From positions 2,066,001 through 2,130,000 of the forward strand of contig NZ_CP042910.1 of NCBI RefSeq assembly GCF_008298035.1: a stretch of DNA of 64,000 nucleotides, given 5' to 3'. Position 1 is the stretch's first letter. The number at the start of each line of letters is the position of its first letter. This stretch comes from Gimesia maris. GTDB taxonomy: Bacteria; Planctomycetota; Planctomycetia; Planctomycetales; Planctomycetaceae. The translations under genes and the position numbers were made by a program. The notes beneath the pieces were generated by a model. That model was not told the origin of the DNA and searched no databases. It saw only the letters and a list, made by a program, of their open reading frames with translations. Shown in pieces: positions 34,897 through 43,443 of the stretch.

Positions 34897-34986
34897 AACG
34901 CGTCACGTTAAATCATAGCGTCCCCGTCTATGATACTCGATCCAAATGGCCCTGGAGACGCTACGGTAAAACTGGACACAGTCTAA
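34893..34986 (-). repeat. Dispersed 95-bp repeat, copy B
   Basis: It reads CTAGAACGCGTCAC, then ATCATAGCG, CTCGATCCAAATGGCCCTGG, AGACGCTACGGTAAAACTGG and ACACAGTCTA. It is almost identical to copy A over its right 45 bases. The CTAG end contains the stop codon of the TrkA-C gene. Confidence 0.87.
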
Positions 34987-35632
34987 AACACCATTTCAGC
35001 TATCTATCGGTGAAAATCTCTCACTGAATCATCGCCTGCCCACGCTGTATCACTCCGGTACCGTCTGGCTCCGCGCCCCCATATCAGAACACATCACCAC
35101 GTACCGCCAGCTTTTTCTGTCCATCTCAATCGGACGCAGAGCAGGAAGTTTTGTATCAACTTCTGAAAATCAGTGCTGAAATTTCAGCAGGATAAAGTCT
35201 ACCAGATTCTATCGAATCGCCTGGTAATGAATTTTCTGAAGTGACCTCAGCAGAAATTGAGTCACCAGCCGGTAATGATGGTTGAACTCGGTACGAACAG
35301 CACGCACCTGGTTTTTCACTTGACGGGTCTGCATTGTCTTGCATTTGAGGTGCAATATCTTGCATGTTTTATCTGGCGGTATAGGAATGGATTCCAGTCT
35401 TTTGAGCTTCGAACAGACACGCATATAAAAATTTCAAATGTAAATGCCCTACATTTCAAGGCATATCACTCGTTTGGAGCCTGCATAATCAATTGATTGG
35501 ATTTACCGGTATGCTGATTGCTACAAGCAAACCTGTTCAATTCATGTTCGCAATATTGAGTGAACTTCTAAGTGATCAATCCCCTGATCGGAAATCGTAC
35601 CGATCGCACCTGCCAAGTTGAGGAGCACTGGT
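34987..35632. other. Intergenic region without a recognised gene
   Basis: About 650 bases between repeat B and the SbtA gene. Short open frames exist but lack ribosome sites and sensible composition. CTTGCAT occurs twice around 35338-35366. I see no known promoter consensus. Confidence 0.5.
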
Positions 35633-36904
35633 TTGTTTGAAGAATTCATTCATAATTTTGCTCACAACCTTTTTAAACCGCTTCTACTGTTTTTCTATAT
35701 GGGTTTTTTGATACCTGTTTTGAAGGTGCCGTTTGAATTTCCAAAAGCCGTGTACCAGGGGCTGACTCTGTACCTGCTGGTTGCTATTGGCTGGCACGGG
35801 GGGGAAGAACTGGCTTCGCTGTCTTTAGCCGAGTTTGGTCAGGCGCTGGGTTTCATGGCGATCGGATTCATCACAAACCTGAGTATTGGTGCTATAGCTT
35901 ATTTTATTTTGCAACGTACGACGAAATTGCGTCAGGTTGATGCGGCTACTGTCGCCGGGTTTTACGGGTCAGACTCTGCTGGTACTTTTGTGACCTGTCT
36001 GGGTGTGATTACTGCGGCCAATATCGCTTACGCTGCTTATATGCCAGTGATGCTAGCTGTTATGGAAATCCCGGGATGTCTGGTTGCCCTTTATCTCGTA
36101 TCGCGTTTACGCCAGCAAGGTATGGACCCCCAGGGGAATATGCCTCATGAATCCGGCTATCAACCTGCCGTCCATTCTGCGTTAGCGATGGAAGGAGCAG
36201 ACGGTGGTGGAGAAATTACAGTCGATGAAGACGGCGAACCGTTAACTCGATATGAGGGAAGTCGCATGCATGGCCATTCTATGGCGGCTGTTGCTGAGAG
36301 AACACAAACAGTGACTGCCACAAAGCAGGAACTGGCAGTTGAACTGGATGGGGAAACGGAAAAACAACCCGTTTTCAGTAAAGAGCTTCTGCATGAAGTT
36401 TTTCTGAATCCCGGTCTTTACCTGCTGTTTGGCGGGATTATTATCGGATTTCTGGGGAGACTGCAGGGTGAGGCGGTCACACGGGCAGACGATACTTTGT
36501 TTGTTAATATTTTTCACGGTATGTTGTGTCTGTTCCTGCTGGAAATGGGAATTACAGCCTGCCGTCGTTTGCAAGACCTGAAGACCGCTGGCTGGCGATT
36601 CATCATGTTTGGTGTCCTTGCTCCAAACGTCTTTGCAATAATTGGAATTCTGGTGGCCCATGGCTACAGTATCGTTCTGGGGCAACCGTTTGACCTGGGG
36701 ACTTATGCACTCTTTGCCGTTTTGTGTGGAGCAGCATCCTATATCGCTGTACCAGCTGTGCAGAGACTTGCCATCCCCGAAGCCAGTCCCACTCTGCCTC
36801 TGGCAGCATCGTTGGGGCTCACGTTTACTTACAACGTTACCATCGGTATTCCCGTCTACATGTTGGTTGCACAGGTGGTTATGAAAAACTTTCCAGTGGC
36901 ATGA
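35633..36904 (+). CDS. SbtA-family sodium-dependent bicarbonate permease
   Basis: It has 423 residues. The TTG at 35633 is preceded by AGGAG at a spacing of 7; an in-frame TTG at 35618 lies upstream of that site. Two inverted bundles of about five membrane helices flank a hydrophilic loop (about 175-250, rich in Glu and Gly), as in SbtA. Family blocks: IGWHGGEELASLSLAEFGQA, GFYGSDSAGTF, LLEMGITACRRLQDLKTAGW, GTYALFAVLCGAASYIAVPA. SbtA imports HCO3- with Na+. The SbtB-like gene follows 271 bp downstream, which strengthens the call. The physiological aim in a presumed heterotroph is unclear. Confidence 0.85.
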   Translation: MFEEFIHNFAHNLFKPLLLFFYMGFLIPVLKVPFEFPKAVYQGLTLYLLVAIGWHGGEELASLSLAEFGQALGFMAIGFITNLSIGAIAYFILQRTTKLRQVDAATVAGFYGSDSAGTFVTCLGVITAANIAYAAYMPVMLAVMEIPGCLVALYLVSRLRQQGMDPQGNMPHESGYQPAVHSALAMEGADGGGEITVDEDGEPLTRYEGSRMHGHSMAAVAERTQTVTATKQELAVELDGETEKQPVFSKELLHEVFLNPGLYLLFGGIIIGFLGRLQGEAVTRADDTLFVNIFHGMLCLFLLEMGITACRRLQDLKTAGWRFIMFGVLAPNVFAIIGILVAHGYSIVLGQPFDLGTYALFAVLCGAASYIAVPAVQRLAIPEASPTLPLAASLGLTFTYNVTIGIPVYMLVAQVVMKNFPVA

Positions 36905-37065
36905 CTCTGGAAAAGATGACAACAATGAGCGCAGCCCGATTTGCAGGTAAGGGGCTGAATCAGAAGACAGAGGAAGTGTGAGAGAGGCTTTCCGGTAGAA
37001 ATGAATCCACTGCAGACACTCCCATAAAAAAATCGAGTAGAGAGATATCAGCAAACTTCACCAGT

Positions 37066-37130
37066 GAATGAGTGGGTTGGAAAGCGGTGCTTCTCCATTG
37101 CATTCAGTTTGACAATCCACTCATTCATTT
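37066..37130 (+). terminator. Hairpin between the SbtA and SbtB-like genes (possible attenuating terminator)
   Basis: A 14-bp stem (GAATGAGTGGGTTG at 37066-37079 with CAATCCACTCATTC at 37113-37126, one G-U pair) has a 33-base loop and is followed by ATTTTAAA. It could lower transcription of the downstream SbtB-like gene relative to SbtA. Confidence 0.55.
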
Positions 37131-37175
37131 TAAACATACATCGCGGATTCACTTACGTTCACAGGAATTAGTGAC

Positions 37176-37487
37176 ATGACAGCGACGATAGAGTTGGCAA
37201 AAGTGATTGTGATTACCGAAGCCCATTATGAACAGGAAATGTTAACCAGTTTTCAAAAGCTGGGTATCAAAGGTTTCACGTGTATGAACTGCTGGGGGCA
37301 GGGACATCACCAGGTTTATGATGAACCATTTATGGATCATTCGCAGACCAGGATCGAAATGATTACGACAGATGAAATTGCAGATTCCATTGTCGACTTT
37401 TGTCGTCAGCCACGTTTTGAAACACATGCGATTACTGTTTATCTTGAGTCCGTTCGTGTTCGTGATCCTGACAAATTTATTACCTGA
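37176..37487 (+). CDS. SbtB-like P-II family signalling protein
   Basis: It has 103 residues with an AGGAA ribosome site. The ferredoxin-like P-II fold starts KVIVITEAHYEQEMLTSFQK; the T-loop region is CWGQGHHQVYDE, and the third strand is RIEMITTDEIADSIVDFC, followed by YLESVRVRDPDKF. SbtB proteins bind adenine nucleotides and regulate SbtA (family knowledge). The position directly after SbtA fits a dedicated regulator. Residues for GlnB-type uridylylation are not evident. Confidence 0.83.
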   Translation: MTATIELAKVIVITEAHYEQEMLTSFQKLGIKGFTCMNCWGQGHHQVYDEPFMDHSQTRIEMITTDEIADSIVDFCRQPRFETHAITVYLESVRVRDPDKFIT

Positions 37488-38001
37488 GAAAAAGGGAATC
37501 ATCTTGTGATCAAAACGGTTCCAGAAAATGGTCGTCTGAAAGCGTGCTTGATCATCAGTATGAAGAGTCGTGTTCCGTCGTGCTGGTTTCCTGAGTTTTA
37601 TCAGTTGCGCATGACCAATGCCCATGCGAGTGGGAGGTTCAGTTTTTTTCTCGACATGAGTTAACGTAGTTTGCCAGTCACCTTCATGTGCTTACTTTGG
37701 CGGGTAGCTAGCATGATGGGTGGCTGGCAACTGCGTGATTTCTGTCAATGCCTCTGAGCTTCACGACGGGCACGTTTCTCTTTTCTCAACAACAGTCATG
37801 TCGGTATTGGAATGGATCTTTTCCCCTGTTACTGCTTTGACAGGAGATCAACTTTCGACTGTTTCGAGTTGTATTGCAGCGTCTCCGGGGCCAGTGGGAC
37901 CGGGTATAATAGATCGAAAGACGCTATCGTTAAATATGATGTATTCCAGAACTCAGATTCAAACTGCTGAACTCGTTGTAGAGGTGCCTGGCTGAATTGC
38001 A
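37488..38001. other. Intergenic region with repeat copy D
   Basis: These 514 bases have no supported gene. One open frame at 37720-37995 overlaps the repeat and looks spurious. A weak -24/-12-like string (TGGCGGGTAGCTAGC) occurs near 37700 but no gene follows on that strand. Confidence 0.5.
37855..37949 (+). repeat. Dispersed 95-bp repeat, copy D
   Basis: It contains CAGCGTCTCCGGGGCCAGTG, then GGTATAATAGATCGAAAGAC and GCTATCGTTAAATATGAT, ending CCAG. The AGCGTCT/AGACGCT arms are intact. Confidence 0.83.
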
Positions 38002-38703
38002 TCAGGCATATGCCACCCAGCCACGAAATGTGAATCCTGCATAAAACAGGTTGATGTTCGAAAATCCCGCTTCATGCAAGATCGCTTCGTCATGCTCGGG
38101 AGTGAGAATATTTAAACGTGATTCCATTGTGGCCCGGGCAGTATCCGCGTTCCGGGGGGCAACTCCGGAACTGACCGCAAAGGCTGCATAGCGCGACAAC
38201 CAGTGAGCCCGTGCTTTTGCATCTTCATAATCAGGAATACTCATGTGAACTACCACAAAAGGCGATCCGGGGCGCAGCCGGCGGCGAATTTCAACTGCCA
38301 TACGTTGCCGCTTTTTCCGTTCTACAAAGTGCATCGTTAAAAGGCAGGTTGCTGCATCAAACGGTCCGTCCGGAGCCATGTCCACTTCCCCCGGATACAA
38401 GCGGACACGCGACAAGAGCGGTCCCAAAGTCTGCTCGGCAAGTCGGATCATTTCAGCAGACGGGTCAACCCCGTCGAAGGTCCAACCCGGGTGTGCCTGC
38501 GCGAATGTTTGTAACTCCAATCCACCTCCTGCTCCAACGACGAGCACCCGACCTTTCTGCGGAACACATTCAGAAAGGATGAGAGTCGTCATGCGCTGCA
38601 TGTCAGCAAACCCGGGCACAATGCGCGGCGGCCCCTCTTTATATCGTGCTACACTTTGAGGATCAGAGAACGGGTCTGGTGGGGCAGAGGAGTGCTGATC
38701 CAT
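38002..38703 (-). CDS. SAM-dependent methyltransferase, class I
   Basis: It has 233 residues from the ATG at 38703, which overlaps the stop of the Rrf2 gene (TGATG) and has GGAG upstream. The Rossmann motif I is VLVVGAGGGLELQTFA, motif II VDPSAEMI, and the later FDAATCLLTMHFVERKKR segment is typical of small-molecule methyltransferases. The substrate cannot be read from sequence. The tight coupling to an Rrf2 repressor indicates an inducible detoxification or resistance-type role (inference). Confidence 0.87.
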   Translation of the reverse strand: MDQHSSAPPDPFSDPQSVARYKEGPPRIVPGFADMQRMTTLILSECVPQKGRVLVVGAGGGLELQTFAQAHPGWTFDGVDPSAEMIRLAEQTLGPLLSRVRLYPGEVDMAPDGPFDAATCLLTMHFVERKKRQRMAVEIRRRLRPGSPFVVVHMSIPDYEDAKARAHWLSRYAAFAVSSGVAPRNADTARATMESRLNILTPEHDEAILHEAGFSNINLFYAGFTFRGWVAYA

Positions 38704-39161
38704 CAAGAGGCTCCATAACATTGCGAGTTATTTCCACGAGCTGTGGCATTTGCGTGACACTCTGCGATCAACATCGCCAGCGTGATTTCACCAAAACGGG
38801 AAAGCAGTAGTTCCTCTGCTTCGTTGAAGGTCTGCTGGAGAGTAGAGTTCACGGCTTGTTCTACCAGGCATCCTGGCGATTCCGTTCGATTGCTTATGGC
38901 AAGTAGAGACGGGCTCCCGAGCGCTGCGTAGATATCCTGCAATGTCACAGTCGAGGGATCACACGCCAGCGTCCAACCGCCGCCATGTCCCTTTTCTGAT
39001 TTTACATATCCCTGCTTCCTGAGGCCTGCCATGGTTTGTCGGATGACTACCGGATTAGTGACCATCATTTCGGACAGGTCTTTTGATGTGACAGGGCCTG
39101 GATGCTCGGCCATGTGAAGCAGAATGTGAAGAATCCCAGATAATTTGCTGTTTTGTGTCAT
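38703..39161 (-). CDS. Rrf2-family transcriptional regulator
   Basis: It has 152 residues from the ATG at 39161; an upstream in-frame ATG at 39209 would read through an operator-like palindrome. The winged-helix domain includes HILLHMAEHPGPVTSKDLSE and the wing GHGGGWTLA. The three-Cys Fe-S signature of IscR is absent (one Cys in ESPGCLVEQA, one in LACDPS), so this is a non-IscR type that probably senses another ligand or a reactive compound. It overlaps the methyltransferase gene and is expected to control it. Confidence 0.88.
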   Translation of the reverse strand: MTQNSKLSGILHILLHMAEHPGPVTSKDLSEMMVTNPVVIRQTMAGLRKQGYVKSEKGHGGGWTLACDPSTVTLQDIYAALGSPSLLAISNRTESPGCLVEQAVNSTLQQTFNEAEELLLSRFGEITLAMLIAECHANATARGNNSQCYGAS

Positions 39162-39182
39162 GTAATATAAAGTATTACATGA
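39158..39182. promoter_or_regulatory. Candidate Rrf2 operator
   Basis: A perfect 10-bp inverted repeat (arms TCATGTAATA and TATTACATGA) is separated by TAAAG. It covers the start codon of the Rrf2 gene, so bound repressor would block the promoter or early elongation of the Rrf2-methyltransferase operon. Confidence 0.72.
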
Positions 39183-39344
39183 CCGTGGCGCAGTCAAGCA
39201 CGAATGCATGGCAATCAGGCTGACCTGTCTGGCTCCGATCTCTCACACAGGAAAGCTTACAAGGATGAATATTCGTTTCATTAAGGGCAGTTCGTGGACA
39301 ATGGATGCAGCCGATCAGAAGACAATGGATCAGAAAATTGTCTT

Positions 39345-39439
39345 AAAGACTGTGGCAAGTTTTACGCAGCGTCTCCAGGTTCATGTGAATCGAGTTTAAT
39401 AGATCGCCAGACGACAGGACCAAATGTGATCCGCTCCAG
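39345..39439 (+). repeat. Dispersed 95-bp repeat, copy F
   Basis: It contains AGTTTTACGCAGCGTCTCCA, then AATCGAGTTTAATAGATCG and CAAATGTGATCCGCTCCAG. The right stem arm is eroded (AGACGACA). Confidence 0.75.
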
Positions 39440-39501
39440 TACATGTTGTGATACACTGGATCTTCATCGATAGTTGATTTGTAACAAGGGGAGACTGATT
39501 C

Positions 39502-39714
39502 ATGAACATGTCCACGGTACAATTAATGCTTGCTTACCTGTTCGTGAGATCCAGGTTTCCTTTTCAGGTCTCAAATGAAACGTGTTTGAATACAGTTGCT
39601 GGTCTGAAAGCTGGCAGGAGTCTCTCTTCTTCAAGCTCTTTTCATAAATCTGTAGAAAGGATGATCCTCTTTCTTATTGTGGATAAAACTCTCTGTCAGT
39701 CCACTCCAGATTGA
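39502..39714 (+). CDS. Possible small protein, uncertain
   Basis: An open frame of 70 codons follows a strong AAGGGGAG ribosome site (spacing about 9). The product starts with a hydrophobic segment (TVQLMLAYLFVRSRFPF) and has a Ser-rich middle. No family recognised and no comparative support; it may be spurious. The rest of 39183-39934 holds only repeat copy F. Confidence 0.25.
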   Translation: MNMSTVQLMLAYLFVRSRFPFQVSNETCLNTVAGLKAGRSLSSSSSFHKSVERMILFLIVDKTLCQSTPD

Positions 39715-39934
39715 TGATATGTGCAAACTGCTGCATATTGTCTGCAAGATTCTGCAGATGGGGTAAGCAAAAGCACGGGCTTCAACTCATTGAGAAATTA
39801 CAATTACCGACTAAAATATTTTGTGTACAAAAGAGTTTAGAATGATCTGTTCCAGCAGGATGGCTGTTCGGGGATGTTATTGCGAACACTCATCTCTGCA
39901 GGGAGAGAAATGTATGGCGGGCGGGATCCTATAG

Positions 39935-41293
39935 ATGTTTCATGTCTACAAGACGCGAGTCAGTCGCGGATTTCAACTGGCAATCGGTGGTCTGGCTCTC
40001 CTGAGTCTCACAGGACTGATAGTGACTCTTTGGATTCTCGCGGATTTCCAACGTGAACAGGAAATAGTAGCGCGGATTATACGAGATCTGCCTGACAGTG
40101 ATCTGGCTGTCGCGAGGGAACTGGCGGGGGAATTACGATTTCAGTCACAGTTATCAATCCTGCTGGTATTGAATCTCTGTGTTACCGCAGTTGCTCTGGC
40201 TTTGCTGGTTCGCGCCTATTTAAATAGTGAACGTTCTTTACGTGAGGTCAAAGTTCTGGCAAGTGATGTGCTGGCCAGCATGGATCAGGGAGTCCTGACG
40301 ACAGATCGAGAGGAAGTCATCACCAGTATCAATCCGCGCGGAATGGAATTACTCGGCCTGCATGGGAATGTTATTGATCAGCCTTTATCTGTCGTTGGCA
40401 TAGAACACACCCTGCTGTCGGTGATCTGCAGTCATGTCAATGCGCATCATTCCCCTGTCAGAGACTGTGATTATACGATTACAACACAGGGACATGAACA
40501 GACTCTCCGGGCAGGGTGCAGTTTACTGAGGAATGAGCAACAGGAAGAACTGGGGACCGTGCTCCACGTTCGCGATGTGACAGAGCGCGCTTTGATGGAA
40601 CAGAGACTGCGCAGAATGGAACGATATGCAGGTCTGGGGTCACTCGCTACGGGGTTGCAACACGAAATTAAAAATCCACTGAGTGCTCTCTCTCTGCATG
40701 TTCAACTATTGGATGAAGCTCTCATGGGGCAGACGACCAGCGAAGATGTCAATGAAATGCTGGGGGTAATTCATACTGAAATTATCCGCCTGACAGCCGT
40801 TCTGGAGGGATTTCGCGACTATGCCTCCATGTCTGAGCCAGGCCGTACGGACGTTGATCTGGGAACCTTAATCAAAAAGTTAGCGCGGTTTATTCGACCT
40901 CAGGCAGAACAGCAGCACGTCAAAGTGGAGGTAAATCTTGCAGAAGAAAACCTCCCTGCCATAAAAGCAGATTCTGTTCACATGGATCAGGTGCTCCTGA
41001 ATCTGGCATTGAATGCACTGCAGGCCATGCCTGAGGGGGGGATTCTTTCAATTGGTTTACAGCAGGAAGGGGAATGGCTGCGTATAAAGGTGTCCGATAG
41101 CGGTAAGGGAATTCCAGCCGAGTACCGTGATCGCATCTTTGATCCTTATTTTACAACCCGTAATGACGGAACCGGCATGGGACTTGCTCTATGTGAAAAG
41201 ATTGTAAGACAGCATGATGGTACCATTGATTTGAAGACGGGTGCTGGTGGAACTGCTTTTTCAGTACTATTGCCAATAAACGAGAAACCATGA
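39935..41293 (+). CDS. Membrane sensor histidine kinase (PAS-HisKA-HATPase)
   Basis: It has 452 residues. Two membrane helices (about 17-37 and 70-92) flank a short outer loop of about 30 residues. A PAS domain (about 110-220), HisKA with His243 (LQHEIKNPLSAL), and HATPase with NALQAMPEGG and GTGMGLALCEKIV follow. The NtrB-like kinase core and the ATGA overlap with the next gene show it is the cognate sensor of the NtrC regulator at 41290. The short loop makes a periplasmic ligand site unlikely; the signal may reach the PAS domain from inside. Confidence 0.9.
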   Translation: MFHVYKTRVSRGFQLAIGGLALLSLTGLIVTLWILADFQREQEIVARIIRDLPDSDLAVARELAGELRFQSQLSILLVLNLCVTAVALALLVRAYLNSERSLREVKVLASDVLASMDQGVLTTDREEVITSINPRGMELLGLHGNVIDQPLSVVGIEHTLLSVICSHVNAHHSPVRDCDYTITTQGHEQTLRAGCSLLRNEQQEELGTVLHVRDVTERALMEQRLRRMERYAGLGSLATGLQHEIKNPLSALSLHVQLLDEALMGQTTSEDVNEMLGVIHTEIIRLTAVLEGFRDYASMSEPGRTDVDLGTLIKKLARFIRPQAEQQHVKVEVNLAEENLPAIKADSVHMDQVLLNLALNALQAMPEGGILSIGLQQEGEWLRIKVSDSGKGIPAEYRDRIFDPYFTTRNDGTGMGLALCEKIVRQHDGTIDLKTGAGGTAFSVLLPINEKP

Positions 41294-42651
41294 ATTCTGA
41301 TGGATTTGGAATACTGATCATCGATGATGAACCCAACATTCGTTCGGGGCTGGCAAAAGGTTTAGCGCGCGAAGCCGATGTGTTAGAGACGGCACAAGAT
41401 GCAGAACAAGGGCTTGCTAAATTCCGAGAAGGTTTTTTTCAGTTGGTCATTGCCGATGTTCGCTTGCCGGGAAAAATGGACGGGCTCGAATTAATTGATC
41501 AGATTCTACACATCCGTCCGCAGACAACAACGATCCTCATAACGGCCCATGGAACCGTGGAAACAGCGGTGAAATCCATGCGCCTGGGGGCATTTGATTT
41601 TATCACCAAGCCTCTGGATCTGGACCTGATTCGACATCAGGTTCGCAAAGCGCGAGAGCATCATCGTTTACAGATTGAGAATCTTGAATTAAGAAATCGC
41701 CTGGTTAATGCCGGTGAAGTTTCCGGTATCATTGGAAACTGTGCCGCGATGAATGATGTGTTTCAGCAGATACGTCAGGTGGCAGCGACCGATGCGACGA
41801 TTCTGATTCAGGGGGAAAGTGGCACCGGGAAAGAACTGGTTGCCCGTGCCGTGCATGATTTAAGTAATCGTTGCAGCGGTCCCTTTATTGCCGTGAACCT
41901 CGGTGCCATGCCCGAAACGCTTCTTGAAAGTGAATTATTCGGACATGAAAAAGGGTCGTTCAGCGGTGCAACCCGACAGAAGCCGGGCTGCTTCGAGCAG
42001 GCCCAGGGAGGATCCCTGTTTCTGGACGAAGTGACAGAGATGCCAGCCAAAAGCCAGGTCGATTTACTCCGCGTCCTGGAAACGCAGCAGTTCATGCGAG
42101 TGGGAGGAGAAGAAGTATTTATCAGTGACGCCCGGATTATCTCTGCGACCAATAAATCGGTTGAGCCACTGATTGAGGACGGCTCCTTTCGTGAGGATCT
42201 GTTTTATCGACTGAATGTAATCCCGATTCAGATACCGGCGCTCCGCGAACGTAAAGATGATATTCCCCTGTTGATCGAACATTTCCTGACGCACTTCTGC
42301 CAGAGGCATAACCGGCCCTTAAAACAGGTTTCTCCCGAGGCAATGCAGAAGTTTGCCAGAGCACGCTGGCCTGGAAATGTTCGGCAGCTTCGCAATGTCA
42401 TTGAACGACTGGTGGTGACTCTGCCGGGGGAAGTGATTCACGCGACAGATATACCCGTTGAACTGAATCCCGAAATGTCGGCCACATCAGTTCCTGTAAA
42501 AACGCTGGTAGAAGTGACCGAAGCGGCAGAGCAGACAGCAATTACTGCGGCACTCGCTTCATGTGATTATCATCGTGAAAAAACGGCTAAACTGTTAGGG
42601 GTCAGTGTTCGCACACTACACTATAAGATGAGCCGCTACGGTTTGCATTGA
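41290..42651 (+). CDS. NtrC-family sigma-54-dependent response regulator with variant GSFSGA loop
   Basis: It has 453 residues. The receiver has Asp12/13, Asp56 and the KPL lysine. The AAA+ domain has GESGTGKE, and the sigma-54 contact loop reads GSFSGA (222-227) instead of GAFTGA, keeping the hydroxyl with Ser in place of Thr. Walker B is GGSLFLDEVTEM. The C-terminal Fis-type helix-turn-helix is EKTAKLLGVSVRTLHYKMSR. It is translationally coupled to the sensor kinase (ATGA). Targets unknown. Confidence 0.92.
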   Translation: MNSDGFGILIIDDEPNIRSGLAKGLAREADVLETAQDAEQGLAKFREGFFQLVIADVRLPGKMDGLELIDQILHIRPQTTTILITAHGTVETAVKSMRLGAFDFITKPLDLDLIRHQVRKAREHHRLQIENLELRNRLVNAGEVSGIIGNCAAMNDVFQQIRQVAATDATILIQGESGTGKELVARAVHDLSNRCSGPFIAVNLGAMPETLLESELFGHEKGSFSGATRQKPGCFEQAQGGSLFLDEVTEMPAKSQVDLLRVLETQQFMRVGGEEVFISDARIISATNKSVEPLIEDGSFREDLFYRLNVIPIQIPALRERKDDIPLLIEHFLTHFCQRHNRPLKQVSPEAMQKFARARWPGNVRQLRNVIERLVVTLPGEVIHATDIPVELNPEMSATSVPVKTLVEVTEAAEQTAITAALASCDYHREKTAKLLGVSVRTLHYKMSRYGLH

Positions 42652-42699
42652 ACGGCGGCTGCTGTTCTGTGCTGATCATCTTACTTCTGACCCGGTACT

Positions 42700-43110
42700 T
42701 CACATCTCCGACTCACGAATTGATTCCATGGAAGCCTGTCTGACTGGTACGGAAATATCAACAAACCAGTCTTGATGATCATCTAAATGATCTTTGTCTG
42801 CTTTGGAAAGAATATTCTGTTCCCGGTCCGCTTTCATTTGCGCCAGAATCTCACACAATTCGTCTACCCGGGCTACCAGCTCCGGGTCGGATTGCCAGTT
42901 TAACTCACTGGTGGCATCTATTAATTCCTGGGTGACGGGGTGGTTTTTAAATATGGTGCATTGATACGTCAGCGGTCTTCCTGATGTATCCACATTAATC
43001 AGGTGATTACAGAGCAGCAGAGAACCTGAAAAAAACGCAACCAGCACAATACACAAGACAGCGGGGCTGAGCAGCAGATAATTCAACCACGAAGTAACAC
43101 GTTTAAACAT
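42700..43110 (-). CDS. Hypothetical single-pass membrane protein
   Basis: It has 136 residues from the ATG at 43110, which has a perfect AGGAGG ribosome site; a longer frame to 43188 is unlikely. The N terminus MFKRVTSWLNYLLLSPAVLC leads into a membrane helix (to about 36), then a soluble domain with predicted helices rich in Glu, Asp and Lys. I do not recognise the family. It converges with the NtrC gene. Confidence 0.72.
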   Translation of the reverse strand: MFKRVTSWLNYLLLSPAVLCIVLVAFFSGSLLLCNHLINVDTSGRPLTYQCTIFKNHPVTQELIDATSELNWQSDPELVARVDELCEILAQMKADREQNILSKADKDHLDDHQDWFVDISVPVRQASMESIRESEM

Positions 43111-43443
43111 GGTGCCTCCTGTCGGTTTCGAATCAATTGTTTTTGAAACTGCCTGCTTTTTGTTGTGACACGAATTTTGGTTTTTCAATTTCCCGAAATG
43201 GGAGTTTTTACATGAATCATCGACGATTGTCCTGACTCTGAAAGAATCAGGAAGAGAGGGTTTTATCTGATCCTAACGTTTTGGATTAGGAATGCTAATT
43301 AATTGTGAAAATATTTCCTTATTTGTTGTAAGGCGACATTTGGTCTCAATTTGAAAGGTGGGGAATGACTCCGGCTGAGATGATATAAGCCCGGATTCGG
43401 TCTTAGCGCTCGGCCAGGGGCTGTTGGGGCTGCGAAGATTAAT
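43111..43443. other. Intergenic region without a gene
   Basis: These 333 bases hold a short TCCTAA/TTAGGA inverted repeat at about 43271-43290 and an AT-rich stretch. No terminator with a T run or known promoter is evident. Confidence 0.45.

Noticed and set aside
35257-35496. Open frame of 79 codons before the SbtA gene
   Set aside because: Composition and lack of a ribosome site suggest non-coding DNA.
37720-37995. Open frame of 91 codons
   Set aside because: It overlaps repeat copy D, has no ribosome site and looks like chance.
39353-39367. Sigma-54-like string TGGCAAGTTTTACGC
   Set aside because: The -12 element is poor, it lies within repeat copy F, and no gene follows at a sensible distance.
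28694-39439. CRISPR-like array
   Set aside because: The repeats are about 95 bp, diverged, on both strands and thousands of bases apart; no cas genes are present.
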